DNA of 64,000 nucleotides from an uncultured bacterium (lineage in GTDB: Bacteria; Desulfobacterota; Desulfovibrionia; Desulfovibrionales; Desulfovibrionaceae). A program made the translations under genes and the position numbers. The notes under the pieces are model-generated. The model made no database searches, was not told where the DNA came from, and worked only from the letters and a program-made list of their open reading frames with translations. Shown here piece by piece: positions 26,590-35,149 of this stretch; positions within the stretch are counted from its first letter, which is position 1, and every line of letters starts with the position of its first letter. The stretch is from contig CAJMLK010000009.1 of assembly GCA_905214305.1 (NCBI GenBank), positions 1 to 64,000 of the forward strand, read 5' to 3'.

Positions 26590-27067
26590 AGGTAAAATAC
26601 GTCATGGAAGTTTTTTTCAATTCCTTGAGGCTGCGCAGGATGGCGTGCTCTTTCAGGGAAGTGGCGCGCCTGACATCCTCCACCACCCCCAGACACTCGG
26701 CCTCGCTGCGGCCGTGAATCATGGTGTACATCTCGTACGGCCAGTCAGGAGCGGAGCTCGGGCGGTAATAGACGTGCGAAATATGGCTGTGCTCTGCCGC
26801 CTTGCGGCCGCAGTCGTCCACCTGATCTGGCGTGACCTTCCACGCGACCATGGCGTTGTGGGTCCACCCCGTTTTCTGATGTTTGATGCTCGCGCCAAAA
26901 CGGCGGATGGCCCCGGATGCCTTGAGGCGGCCGAGCAGCTCAAGCACCTGGGCTTCTGTCATGCCCGCCTGCTCCGCCAGATCGGCATAAGGGGTCAGGC
27001 TGTCGGGCAGGTTGGCCTGCACTATGCGCAAAACGGCCTGTTCCTCTGGGCTGAATTGATGACTCAT
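26588..27067 (-). CDS. ahbB: Sirohaem decarboxylase subunit (AhbA/AhbB)
   Basis: A 159-residue protein with an AsnC/Lrp-like fold: winged HTH (PEEQAVLRIVQANLPDSLTPYADLAEQAGMTEAQVLELLGRLKASGAIRRFGASI region) and a RAM-like domain with MVAWKV, HISHVYYRPS, WPYEMYTMIHG. These heterodimeric enzymes convert sirohaem to didecarboxysirohaem in the alternative haem route of sulfate reducers; the second subunit is not in this window. The RRFGAxxxHxxxGW pattern is characteristic of this enzyme group and not of true regulators. Start at 27067 with GGAG 7 nt upstream. Which subunit (A or B) is uncertain. Its TAG stop is the end of repeat A3. Confidence 0.83.
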   Translation of the reverse strand: MSHQFSPEEQAVLRIVQANLPDSLTPYADLAEQAGMTEAQVLELLGRLKASGAIRRFGASIKHQKTGWTHNAMVAWKVTPDQVDDCGRKAAEHSHISHVYYRPSSAPDWPYEMYTMIHGRSEAECLGVVEDVRRATSLKEHAILRSLKELKKTSMTYFT

Positions 27068-27196
27068 GGATTCTCCGAATAGACAAAGAAGATGCCGCAG
27101 GCAACAGCACACGGCAAACGGCCATGCCCCAGGGCATGGCACAGGCCGGAAGCCCGGCCCGGACAGTCTGCCGGGCCGGGAGAAAAAGCCGGACTA

Positions 27197-27751
27197 TCAG
27201 CGCGTAAACGAACGGGCAAACAGGTTCTGGATGGCGACGCGGCCGTTGTCTTCAAGAAAGCGCGTACCTGTTGCAGCAAAATGGGCATGCTCTATGACGG
27301 GGTTTTCAACCTGCACCCATTTGTCTTTGCGCCAGTCAAACCAGGCGTTTTTGCCCTGATCAAACACCAGCAGGGGCTTGTTGCAAATCTTGGCGAATTC
27401 CGCTCCCCAGCCTGTTCCGCCCTTGACCGTGCCATCGGGCTGGATTGCGCCGATCACGACAATCTGGTCGCCGCTGCTGACCTGCCAGCAAATGGACTGC
27501 AACACCTTGCGAAACAGGGGGGCGCGCGTGTACTCACGATTCATGAGGCGCGACACATAGGTAAGGCTCACATCTTTAAGGGCCAGCTCTTCAGACGTAA
27601 GAACGCGCACGCCACGGGTGCGCTCCATCTGATGCCCCTCAAAACCGTAATTCACTTCCTCCATGCCCCAGCTTTCAGCCAGAGCGCCGAAAAACTGTTC
27701 CGTACCGGCGGCGCCGCCGCTGTAAAGCACACATTGGTTGGGGTTGAGCAT
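27197..27751 (-). CDS. SLOG-superfamily-like protein, function unknown
   Basis: A 184-residue cytoplasmic protein with no firm assignment. The beginning CVLYSGGAAGTEQFFGALAESWG and the later VVIGAIQPDGTVKGGTGWGAEFAKICNKPLLVFDQ have the paired glycine-rich pattern (GGAxG... and GT.WGA..A...KPL.V) of SLOG-type Rossmann folds, which bind nucleotides or nucleotide-like ligands (inference). The C-terminal half is rich in Trp and Phe (NAWFDWRKDKWVQVENPV). A strong GAGGAGG lies 4 nt upstream of the ATG. It probably forms a unit with ahb downstream (129-bp gap). Confidence 0.6.
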   Translation of the reverse strand: MLNPNQCVLYSGGAAGTEQFFGALAESWGMEEVNYGFEGHQMERTRGVRVLTSEELALKDVSLTYVSRLMNREYTRAPLFRKVLQSICWQVSSGDQIVVIGAIQPDGTVKGGTGWGAEFAKICNKPLLVFDQGKNAWFDWRKDKWVQVENPVIEHAHFAATGTRFLEDNGRVAIQNLFARSFTR

Positions 27752-28199
27752 GCTGCCTCCTCAAGGATTGTTGCGCCGGGCAAGTTGTGGATAGTGGTCT
27801 GTTTATCCGGCAGAAGCGTCATGGTCATCATTGCAAAAATTACAGCGCTCGGCAAGGCTGACCGTGCAAAGAAATAGTCGGCAGGAGCAGGCCGCAGCGC
27901 AAAACATTTTTCCCTGCGGCATCTTCGTCCGGGACCGTGACTTCTGGCACAGAGTGACGGCTGGATCGGCAAACGGGAGGGGCAATGTCACAGACCTCAA
28001 CCACCGGACGTATGAAAGGATTGGCGCAAAGAGACTGTCAAGCACGGTGGGTGAACAGACTGCTGGAATAGTACATCTGGCGGCACAGTGCGCCGACAGC
28101 ATGAAGCACCGTCGCGGATGCGCGAAAAAATGCATGCAAAAGGCATCCAGCAGGAGGGAGAAATGAAAAAGGCCGAGAAACACGGCAAAAGGCGGGACA

Positions 28200-28310
28200 C
28201 CTTTGGGGGGAGACGTCTTTGGTAGAGACGCAAGTCGCCTTTGGGGAGTCGCGAGTCGCCCTTGGGGAGTCGCGAGATTGGCAGAGTCGCGAGCCGCCCT
28301 TGGGGGAGGT
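28200..28310. repeat. Short imperfect tandem repeats
   Basis: Irregular copies of a ~21-bp unit, AGTCGCGAGTCGCCCTTGGGG, repeat four to five times with indels (e.g. 28233, 28248, 28268, 28286). They lie in the 809-bp gap between the SLOG-like gene and the RRM gene (27752-28560). Open frames across the gap have no ribosome site or protein-like composition, so it appears noncoding. Confidence 0.6.
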
Positions 28311-28514
28311 GGCGCCCTCGGGGCGCATTCGGGCATAAAGCGCAAGCGCAGATAGCTCAGGCTGCCCGCGCTCATGTGGAGCGGGCTGGCTAAACCCGTG
28401 AAGGGGCACACCGTTCAGGGAGTTGCCTGCCCGCCGCAGTCAAATAAACCGTGCCGCACCGCCGTTGCCACGCCCAAGGGCGCAGTGCCTGTGCGGAGTT
28501 AAAAGCGCAACGAA

Positions 28515-28543
28515 CAAAAAACGCCCCAAAAGTCGAGGGGCGT
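28515..28543 (-). terminator. Terminator of the RRM protein gene
   Basis: Stem ACGCCCC (28521-28527) / GGGGCGT (28537-28543), followed on the minus strand by six T. It lies 18 nt beyond the stop codon. Confidence 0.9.
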
Positions 28544-28560
28544 TATGTTGCTGCTGAACC

Positions 28561-28827
28561 CTAGTAGCGGGGCTGGCGAGGAGCCCTGGGTTTGGCTTCG
28601 TTGACGCGAAGCGTGCGACCGCCAAAGCTGAAGTTGTCAAGAGCTTCAATGGCGGAGTCGGCTTCGCCGTCTTCCATTTCCACAAAGCCGAAGCCGCGGG
28701 CACGGCCGGTATCCCTGTCGCTGACAAGTTTCACAGACAGAACGCTGCCGTATTCGGCAAAAAGATCCTGAACCTGTTCTTCAGTAGCAGACCAGGGAAG
28801 GTTCCCGACATAGATGGACTTGGACAT
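28561..28827 (-). CDS. Single-RRM RNA-binding protein
   Basis: An 88-residue protein made of one RNA-recognition motif. RNP2 is IYVGNL (residues ~5-10) and RNP1 is RGFGFVEM (~residues 45-52), with aromatic residues placed to stack on RNA. A short basic tail (PRAPRQPRY) follows. Such small RRM proteins in bacteria resemble cyanobacterial cold-inducible Rbp proteins and probably act as RNA chaperones. The ATG at 28827 is preceded by GAGAGG. It has its own terminator and appears monocistronic; a cold-shock role is inferred from the family. Confidence 0.92.
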   Translation of the reverse strand: MSKSIYVGNLPWSATEEQVQDLFAEYGSVLSVKLVSDRDTGRARGFGFVEMEDGEADSAIEALDNFSFGGRTLRVNEAKPRAPRQPRY

Positions 28828-29410
28828 GAAACACCCTCTCAAAAAAAACAATCTTCCCGCGCTTACACCCGATAAAACGTATTACCGGTACGCGGCCCAT
28901 GCAAGTCACAGAAACACGCTTTGACGAGCTTGTCAACGAAAGCACTAAAAAAAAATGGTATTGCGCGTTTTTTGCGTGATAAAAACATGGGACGCAATGA
29001 AATAACTGAAGGTTTTAGACAAAAGATGTTCAATGCCTTCAGAATGTTATACCCCTGCACAGGCGAACAGCCATCAACAATCCATATGCACTGCAAAGAG
29101 ACGCTGCATCATAAACACAGCTTTTACATGGGATAGCTTTGTACTGGTGCAGTAACAATACGGACTGTTTGACTACACAACCATGCTTCATATTGACACA
29201 ACAGATATAAAATTGAGGCCCTTACGTGTGAAATTATGCGCAATCGAGCCGCCCCAAAAAGCACAAACTCCCTCTCGTCACGGCGCTTTACACAAAAAAG
29301 GCCCCCGATCTCCTCTCCGCATATAGGATATCGCATGCACGAAAAAATCGGTGTTTTTATCTGATTTTGAAAATCAGAGCATCGTAATTTTGAACAAGTG
29401 TAAATGCCCT
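28828..29410. other. A/T-richer intergenic region without a recognised gene
   Basis: The left part of a 938-bp gap between the RRM gene and dnaB. It is visibly richer in A and T than the surroundings and has several short poly-A/poly-T runs. A 71-codon open frame at 28921-29136 lacks a ribosome site and family features, so it is not called. Promoter elements for the RRM gene probably lie next to 28828. The rest is unexplained. Confidence 0.4.
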
Positions 29411-29524
29411 AACGCTGCCCGAAAGGGCAACGCGCCACAATGCGGCATGGATTCGGCAGAAAATCGCATTTTCCTGCTGAATGAAGACTTTGAAATGTGA
29501 AGCATTTCAGCGTTAATCTGCTCT
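29411..29524. repeat. Dispersed repeat, module B plus end fragment
   Basis: AACGCTGC...AAAGGGCAACGCGCCACAA...TGGATTC...GAAAAT matches module B at 51359 and, inverted, at 37050. It is followed by GAAATGTGAAGCATTTC and the family end CGTTAATCTGCTCTGG. The first hairpin and core of the 148-bp element are missing here. Confidence 0.7.
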
Positions 29525-29726
29525 GGAAGGATTTTTTACAGAAATACGAATCATCGTCCTGTCACCACGACGCATATCTGCACCTGACAGACTGGCACAG
29601 AAGCACGATGCGGGCGTCAACAGCCACAGCACCACGGCGTTCGCACAGGGCAACGCCGCACAATCGCGGCACGGAGTACGGGGCAAGGACACGGGGCAGG
29701 GAGGCAGGGGGCACGGCAGCGAAAAA

Positions 29727-29757
29727 AACAAAAGCGTGCCAGAGCGGCACGCTTTTG
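29727..29757 (-). terminator. Terminator after dnaB
   Basis: Stem AAGCGTGCC (29732-29740) / GGCACGCTT (29746-29754) is followed on the minus strand by TTGTTTTTTTC. It lies 12 nt after the dnaB stop codon and ends the rpsF-rpsR-rplI-dnaB transcript. Confidence 0.85.
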
Positions 29758-29765
29758 CGAAAAAC

Positions 29766-31292
29766 CTATCCCCCGCTTTCAGAGGGCGGCGGCGACCAGT
29801 CCGGAGCCATGTCTTCAAATGACGTGTAGGGCGACATGTACATAAGCTCCGCAACACCCACAGGCCCGTTGCGCTGTTTGCCGATAATGATTTCGGCCAC
29901 GCCCTGAGGCGGACGCTCGGCAGGCTTGACGAACTTGTACACGTCATCACGGTAGACGAACATGATGACGTCCGCGTCCTGCTCGATAGCGCCGGACTCG
30001 CGCAAGTCGGAAAGCATGGGCCGCTTGTCGCTGCGTTCTTCCACCTTTCTGTTCAACTGCGAAAGCGCGACCACAGGCACATGCATTTCTTTGGCAAGCC
30101 CCTTGAGGGAACGGGAAATGTCTGAAATTTCCAGTTCGCGCGAATCGGTACGCCGACTGGTGCGCATGAGCTGCAGATAGTCCACAACCACCATGCCAAG
30201 ACCCTTGTCAGCCTTGAGCCGCCGCGCACGTGCGCGCAGTTCGAGCGTGGTAAGCGCCGGAGTGTCGTCAATGAAAATGGGTGCGCGGGCCACAACGTCG
30301 GCCGCCGCGTACAGGCGCTGCCAGTCATCATCGGTGAGCAGCGAGGGGCGGCGCAGCTTGGAAAGGTCAACCTTGCCCCACACTGCCAGCATGCGCTGCA
30401 TGAGCTGCTCCTTGCTCATTTCAAGCGAGAAGACAGCCACGGGAACGTTCTGGCGCACGGCGGCGTGCAGGGCCATACACATCGAAAAGGCCGTTTTGCC
30501 CATACTGGGGCGGGCCGCCACAATAATGAGGTCCGAAGGCTGAAGCCCGGCGGTGAGCTTGTCCAGACGTGTATAGCCGGTGGTAACGCCGGTGATAACG
30601 TCCTTGGCGTCAGCCAGACGGGAAAGATTGTCAAAAACCCTGTCCAGCAGTTCGCGGGTGGGGGTAAAATCGCGGCCGGAAGTGCGCTGCGAAATGGCAA
30701 AAACCGCCTGCTCGGACTCGTCCAGCAGGGTTCCGACCTCAAGGGAGGCATCGTAGCAATTGGTGATAATGCCGGAGCACGCTTCGATAAGACCGCGCTG
30801 CAGGGCCTTGTCGCGCACGATGGTGGCGTAATATTCCGCATTGGCGCCCGAAACCACGGCCTGAGCCAGGTCGCCGAGATAGACGGCCCCGCCCGCCTCT
30901 TCCAGAGCGCTGCGGCTTTTCAGCATTTCTGCCGTTGAGAGCAGGTCTATGGGAGCGGACTTGCGATAAAGCTCAAGAAAGGCGGCGTAAATGGTGGAGT
31001 GGGTCGGCACATAAAAGTCTTCGGCGGCCAACTGGTCCACAATGGCATGCATGAGCTGGGGGCGCATGAGCACGCCGCCGAGCACGGCCTGTTCGGCCTC
31101 CACGCTGTGGGGCGGCACGCGACGCAGAAGGTCGGCCTCGGCCCTGTCCGCAGCGCTGCCCTGCCGCGCCTTGAACGAGCCCTGACCCGACTGACCGCCC
31201 CGGCCGCCGCGACCGGAAGCGCCGTTCTGCCCAAAAGGCGCGCCCCCGGCCTCGGGGCCGGGGGCGGAGCCATGATCACTGTGGGAAACCAC
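29766..31292 (-). CDS. dnaB: Replicative DNA helicase DnaB
   Basis: A 508-residue hexameric helicase that unwinds DNA ahead of the replisome. The N-terminal primase-binding domain begins with RVPPHSVEAEQAVLGGVL; the RecA-like domain has Walker A ARPSMGKT, VFSLEMSKEQLMQR, Walker B GMVVVDYLQLM and the VALSQLNRKVEERSDKRPMLSDLRESGAIEQDAD signature. Compared with the usual ~450-470 residues it has a Gly/Gln-rich N-terminal extension of ~50 residues (GRGGRGGQSGQGS), probably disordered. The start is a GTG at 31292 with AGGGG 6 nt upstream, 8 nt after the rplI stop, so it is the last gene of the ribosomal-protein operon. Confidence 0.97.
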   Translation of the reverse strand: MVSHSDHGSAPGPEAGGAPFGQNGASGRGGRGGQSGQGSFKARQGSAADRAEADLLRRVPPHSVEAEQAVLGGVLMRPQLMHAIVDQLAAEDFYVPTHSTIYAAFLELYRKSAPIDLLSTAEMLKSRSALEEAGGAVYLGDLAQAVVSGANAEYYATIVRDKALQRGLIEACSGIITNCYDASLEVGTLLDESEQAVFAISQRTSGRDFTPTRELLDRVFDNLSRLADAKDVITGVTTGYTRLDKLTAGLQPSDLIIVAARPSMGKTAFSMCMALHAAVRQNVPVAVFSLEMSKEQLMQRMLAVWGKVDLSKLRRPSLLTDDDWQRLYAAADVVARAPIFIDDTPALTTLELRARARRLKADKGLGMVVVDYLQLMRTSRRTDSRELEISDISRSLKGLAKEMHVPVVALSQLNRKVEERSDKRPMLSDLRESGAIEQDADVIMFVYRDDVYKFVKPAERPPQGVAEIIIGKQRNGPVGVAELMYMSPYTSFEDMAPDWSPPPSESGG

Positions 31293-31300
31293 TATATCCC

Positions 31301-31807
31301 CTATTCAGCGGCCTCAGCTTCTTCAGCCGGAGCTTCAGGAGCAGGCTCTTCTTCATAGGACTGGTGGTCGGACACAACCTTCACCGGAACCAGCGCGACA
31401 ACGCTGGGGTGCAGGCGCACACGCACGGGGTGTTCACCCAGAGTGCGGATGGGAGCGTCCATAAGGATGCGGCGGCGGTCAACATCCACACCAAGGGCGG
31501 CGATGGTGTCGCCGATGATGGTGGTGGTGACGGAACCGTACAGCTTGTCGTTGTCGCCCACGTGCATGGTGATGACCACGTCAAGGGCTTCAAGACGGGC
31601 CTGCATGGCCTGGGCTTCAGCGCGCAGGGCATCCATCTGGGCCTGGAGCTTGTTGCGTTCCTGTTCAAAAACTTTCAGATTGGCCTGCGAGGCCACCATA
31701 GCCAGACCCTGGGGCAACAGAAAGTTGCGACCGTAACCGGGTTTGACATCAACCACATCACCAAGGCTGCCGAGATTTTCCACGTCGGCGCGAAGTATCA
31801 GTTTCAT
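31301..31807 (-). CDS. rplI: 50S ribosomal protein L9
   Basis: A 168-residue L9. The N-terminal domain MKLILRADVENLGSLGDVVDVKPGYGRNFLLPQGLA is the L9 signature; a long linker helix (residues ~40-75) connects it to the C-terminal rRNA-binding domain. It ends in an unusually acidic Glu/Ala-rich tail (EEEPAPEAPAEEAEAAE), about 20 residues longer than in E. coli. It belongs to the rpsF-rpsR-rplI-dnaB operon. Confidence 0.97.
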   Translation of the reverse strand: MKLILRADVENLGSLGDVVDVKPGYGRNFLLPQGLAMVASQANLKVFEQERNKLQAQMDALRAEAQAMQARLEALDVVITMHVGDNDKLYGSVTTTIIGDTIAALGVDVDRRRILMDAPIRTLGEHPVRVRLHPSVVALVPVKVVSDHQSYEEEPAPEAPAEEAEAAE

Positions 31808-31817
31808 GTGCGCCTCC

Positions 31818-32081
31818 TTAGATGCTGCTCTTTTTCTGGACGCCGGAATCGTGCGTCGCGGTGTAAATGAGCAGGGCCATCTGACGGGCGCGCTTGATTT
31901 CGCGGGTCAGCAGGCGCTGGTGATGCGCGCAGGTTCCGGTGATACGGCGGGCAATGATCTTGCCGCGCTCGGTGATGAAATCACGCAGAATGTCAGGGCG
32001 CTTGTAGTTCAGGGGCAGATCCTTGTCTGCGCAGAAGCGGCAGAACTTGCGGCGCGGGGCAAATTTTTTCTTGAAGGCCAT
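31818..32081 (-). CDS. rpsR: 30S ribosomal protein S18
   Basis: An 87-residue S18. The sequence [11 protein letters not shown], then [47 protein letters not shown] core is fully conserved (here starting NYKRPD). The CxxC plus later Cys and His suggests a zinc-binding form of S18. Its ATG abuts the rpsF stop codon. It binds S6 in the 30S platform. Confidence 0.98.
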
Positions 32082-32390
32082 CTAGGCAACCTCCCCGGCC
32101 ACTTCGTCGGCCAGCTTGACGGTCACAAACTTGAATACGCCGTCGTTCATGCGAATGTTGCGTTCCAGTTCGGCCACCAGAGGAGCCGGACCCTGGTACA
32201 CCAGACGCACGTAGTAGCCGCGCATCAGCTTGCGCACCGGGTAGGCGAGGTCGCGCATACCCCAGTTGTCCACTTCTTCCATAACGCCCTTTTCACGCTC
32301 GATAATCGCCGTGAACGTGCTGACCACGCCCTCGCGATTTTCGGCGGAAAGCTCCGGCGAAAGGAGCAGCAGGGTTTCAAATTTCCGCAT
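32082..32390 (-). CDS. rpsF: 30S ribosomal protein S6
   Basis: A 102-residue S6. [15 protein letters not shown] at the start, then [22 protein letters not shown], typical of S6, which pairs with S18. The ATG at 32390 is preceded by AAGGAG 9 nt upstream; an in-frame extension to 32438 has no ribosome site. It is the first gene of the operon. In other bacteria the S6:S18 complex binds its own leader; the 186-bp upstream region could hold such a site but none was identified. Confidence 0.97.
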
Positions 32391-32576
32391 TGTGTTTCTC
32401 CTTGTGGATTGACAGCCCGCACACACGGGTACGGGCAAGGAACGTGTTGTATACTGCCCGCCATGCGCCCTGTCAAGCCCACAATGCGTCCGGCCGGCAT
32501 TGTCGCAAGCCGGAGCCCGGCTTCACATGCCGTCAGCCGGTCGCCAGCCGGTCGCCATGCCCGCGGGCGGAGAACC

Positions 32577-33476
32577 TCAGGACTGGTGCGCGGGTTTTTC
32601 GATGAGCATGCTGTAATCGTCGATGATCCAGTCATTGAGTATCTGCACGCCCTCATTGCCGACCCTGGCCCAGGAGCCTTGCCCGTCGCTGTCTGTCAGC
32701 CAGACCTGCACAAAGCGCAACCGCAGGGCAAGCCGCCGCAGGGTGGCGCTGTAAAGCCCCTCCACGCACTGACAGACCACAGGGGCCACGCAGCGCTTGC
32801 GCCCCGGCCTGTTGAGCACGATGCACAGCAGCATCTGCGTATTGGAAAGCCTGTGGTAGCGCTCTGCTTCGTCCACATCATCCATTTCCAGACGTGCACC
32901 ACCGGCGGAAATATTGATCAGCCTGAGATGTCCGGGGCTGCCCTCGCGAAAGCTGAAGTCCGGCTCACCCAGTTCGCGCCAGTGAGAAGGCAGCTTGCCC
33001 CGCAACCACAGGTCCACGGAACGCACCATGACCACAGACGGAAAAATACGCTCGTGCCTGCGCAGTTCGCGCTGCACGTAGGCATCGGGCATGCTTATCT
33101 CAATTTCGCACTGCCTGCTTTCCGGGTCCACATGATTATGGATGATACGGGTTTTGCACAAAAAACCCTGACGGGCCTCGGCAGCCGACATTTTGAATCT
33201 GTGTACAAGCAGCGTGCGCGGCAGGTTGAAGTAGACAAGACACTGCTCACCGTTAAGCACATCGGGCAGGAAGCTGACGCTGGATACAAGCAGGATGCTG
33301 GACGGCCGCATCTCCTTGATGCGACAGTACACGTCGTCCATCTGGCGATTGCGGCTGGTAAAGAGAACCTCGATACAGACCTGACGCGCAAAGGCAGCGC
33401 CAAGCAGCGTCCCGAGCAGAGGCTTCTTGATGGCGGGCTGGCCGAAAGAACGCCTGAAACGGTTGAAGAAAAGCAT
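32577..33476 (-). CDS. PilZ-domain c-di-GMP receptor, YcgR-like
   Basis: A 299-residue two-domain protein. Residues ~35-125 resemble the YcgR N-terminal domain (beta-rich, with MRPSSILLVSSVSFLPDVLNGEQ). The PilZ domain follows, with the c-di-GMP-binding pairs Arg139-x3-Arg143 (RRHER) and Asn188-x-Ser190-x2-Gly193 (NISAGG) intact. Such proteins slow flagella or change surface behaviour when cyclic di-GMP rises. It is divergent to tgt and not next to flagellar genes. C-terminal ~60 residues add an extra strand region. Direct target unknown. Confidence 0.88.
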   Translation of the reverse strand: MLFFNRFRRSFGQPAIKKPLLGTLLGAAFARQVCIEVLFTSRNRQMDDVYCRIKEMRPSSILLVSSVSFLPDVLNGEQCLVYFNLPRTLLVHRFKMSAAEARQGFLCKTRIIHNHVDPESRQCEIEISMPDAYVQRELRRHERIFPSVVMVRSVDLWLRGKLPSHWRELGEPDFSFREGSPGHLRLINISAGGARLEMDDVDEAERYHRLSNTQMLLCIVLNRPGRKRCVAPVVCQCVEGLYSATLRRLALRLRFVQVWLTDSDGQGSWARVGNEGVQILNDWIIDDYSMLIEKPAHQS

Positions 33477-33681
33477 TTCCTGCCTCTTGCGGGGCTGCCC
33501 CCTGTTCGTGTCCAGAAGTGCACGGCCGGACAGACCGTTCTACGGATAGCAGATTTCTTTATTCCGACAGGCGATTGTTGTCAAACGCCCATCCGCCGTG
33601 CCCGCAGGGCTTTGTGCAGTGCCTGCCGGGCACATGCGGCCCCCCTTGCGTCCGGAGCCGCTTGCATATACTGTGCGCGGC

Positions 33682-34821
33682 ATGTCCGACACCATCTTTA
33701 CCATTGAACACACCGACGGGGCCGCCCGCGCGGGAACCCTGCGCACAGCGCACGGAACCATCCCCACGCCCATTTTCATGCCCGTGGGCACAGTGGGTTC
33801 GGTCAAGGCCATTGCCCCTGACGACCTGGCAGCCATAGGCGCGCCCGTGATACTCGGCAATACCTACCACCTCTATCTGCGCCCCGGCGACGAACTGGTA
33901 GCCCGGCGCGGCGGCCTGCACGAATTCGCCTCATGGCCCGGCTCCATTCTTACGGACAGTGGCGGCTTTCAGGTATTCAGCCTCAGCTCGCTGCGCAAAA
34001 TCCGCGAAGAAGGGGTGGAGTTTCGCTCGCACCTTGACGGTTCACGCCATCTGTTTACGCCGGAAAAGGTTTTGCAGATACAGCGCAACCTCAATTCCGA
34101 CATCATGATGGTGCTTGACGAATGCGTGCCCTACGGTGCGGATTACGCCTATACTGAAAAATCTCTGGCCCTCACCACCCGGTGGGCACTGCGCGCCCGC
34201 GCGGCCTATCCGGCGGGCACGGCGCACAACCTGCTTTTTGCCATTACTCAGGGCGGCTTTCACAAAGACCTGCGCACGCGCTCGGTGGAAGAACTTTGCG
34301 GCCTTGATTTTGACGGCTTTGCCATCGGCGGTCTTTCGGTGGGCGAACCCAAAGACAGGATGTACGATCTGCTCTACCACACCGCCCCCCAGCTGCCGGG
34401 CAACAAGCCGCGCTACCTTATGGGCGTGGGCACACCGCTGGATATCGCCAACGGCATCAATGCCGGTGTGGACATGTTCGACTGCGTGCTGCCCACCCGC
34501 AACGCGCGCAACGGCACGCTCTATACCTCACAGGGCAAGATCAACATCAGGCGCAAGCAGTTTGCCGAAGACGACGGCCCCCTGGACCCCAACTGCGGCT
34601 GCTATACCTGCCGCACCTTTTCGCGTGCCTATCTGCGCCACCTCTACGCCAGCCAGGAGCTGCTCTCTTTCCGCCTCAATTCCCTGCACAATCTCACGTA
34701 TTTTCTCGATCTGGCCCGCAATGCCCGACAGGCCATCATCGAGGGCCGTTACGCCGCATTTCTTGCGGGCATTGAGGCGCTCTATCCTGACGAAGCGGCC
34801 AGAGCAGCCGCCGGAGCGTAA
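33682..34821 (+). CDS. tgt: Queuine/preQ1 tRNA-guanine transglycosylase
   Basis: A 379-residue enzyme that swaps guanine-34 for preQ1 in tRNAs with GUN anticodons. Key residues: the base-binding Asp92 in TDSGGFQVFSL, the nucleophile in MFDCVLPTRNARNG, AIGGLSVGEP, and the zinc site CGCYTCRTFSRAYLRHL (three Cys, one His). The ATG at 33682 fits the family start (SDTIFTIEHTDGAARAGTLRT). No good ribosome site is visible; an in-frame extension to 33598 is unlike the family. Confidence 0.97.
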   Translation: MSDTIFTIEHTDGAARAGTLRTAHGTIPTPIFMPVGTVGSVKAIAPDDLAAIGAPVILGNTYHLYLRPGDELVARRGGLHEFASWPGSILTDSGGFQVFSLSSLRKIREEGVEFRSHLDGSRHLFTPEKVLQIQRNLNSDIMMVLDECVPYGADYAYTEKSLALTTRWALRARAAYPAGTAHNLLFAITQGGFHKDLRTRSVEELCGLDFDGFAIGGLSVGEPKDRMYDLLYHTAPQLPGNKPRYLMGVGTPLDIANGINAGVDMFDCVLPTRNARNGTLYTSQGKINIRRKQFAEDDGPLDPNCGCYTCRTFSRAYLRHLYASQELLSFRLNSLHNLTYFLDLARNARQAIIEGRYAAFLAGIEALYPDEAARAAAGA

Positions 34822-35149
34822 AGCCGCGCCCCAGAATTGTCGCCGGACAAGCACAGGCCCGTTCCGGTTCAGCCATGTGGAGCAAACGATGCTCCGCGTG
34901 CCTGAGCCGGGACGGGCTTTTTCTGCCTGCTGAACCACCGCGCTGCCCGATCAGGCCCGCAGGACACAGCAAAAAAACGAGACGTTCGCAGCATCAGGAA
35001 CAGGCGGCCACCGGCTGCGACCGGGCCATAGTCGTCTTTGCCCCCTGCCCCGTCCTGTGGCATACTGCCCGCGAACATCCGCCGCCGCGCTGCCGCGTTG
35101 CCACGCCGCCGCACCAGAAGCGGGCGGGACAAGCCAGCAAGAGGTTCGC
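34822..35149. other. Intergenic region, no feature recognised
   Basis: A 328-bp gap between tgt and the gamma-glutamyltransferase gene, both plus strand. Open frames here are extensions or shadows of the neighbours. No hairpin terminator, repeat or operator was recognised. Confidence 0.4.

Noticed and set aside
28200..28310. Possible CRISPR-like array
   Set aside because: Units are irregular, adjoining and lack equal unique spacers; no cas genes.
27803..28411. 202-codon minus-strand open frame
   Set aside because: Runs through the tandem repeat; odd Cys/Pro/Arg composition and no ribosome site.
28921..29136. 71-codon plus-strand open frame
   Set aside because: No ribosome site or family match; left as unexplained region.
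31743..33707. 654-codon plus-strand open frame
   Set aside because: It runs antisense to rpsR, rpsF and the PilZ gene, which have clear families; the high GC keeps the opposite frame open.
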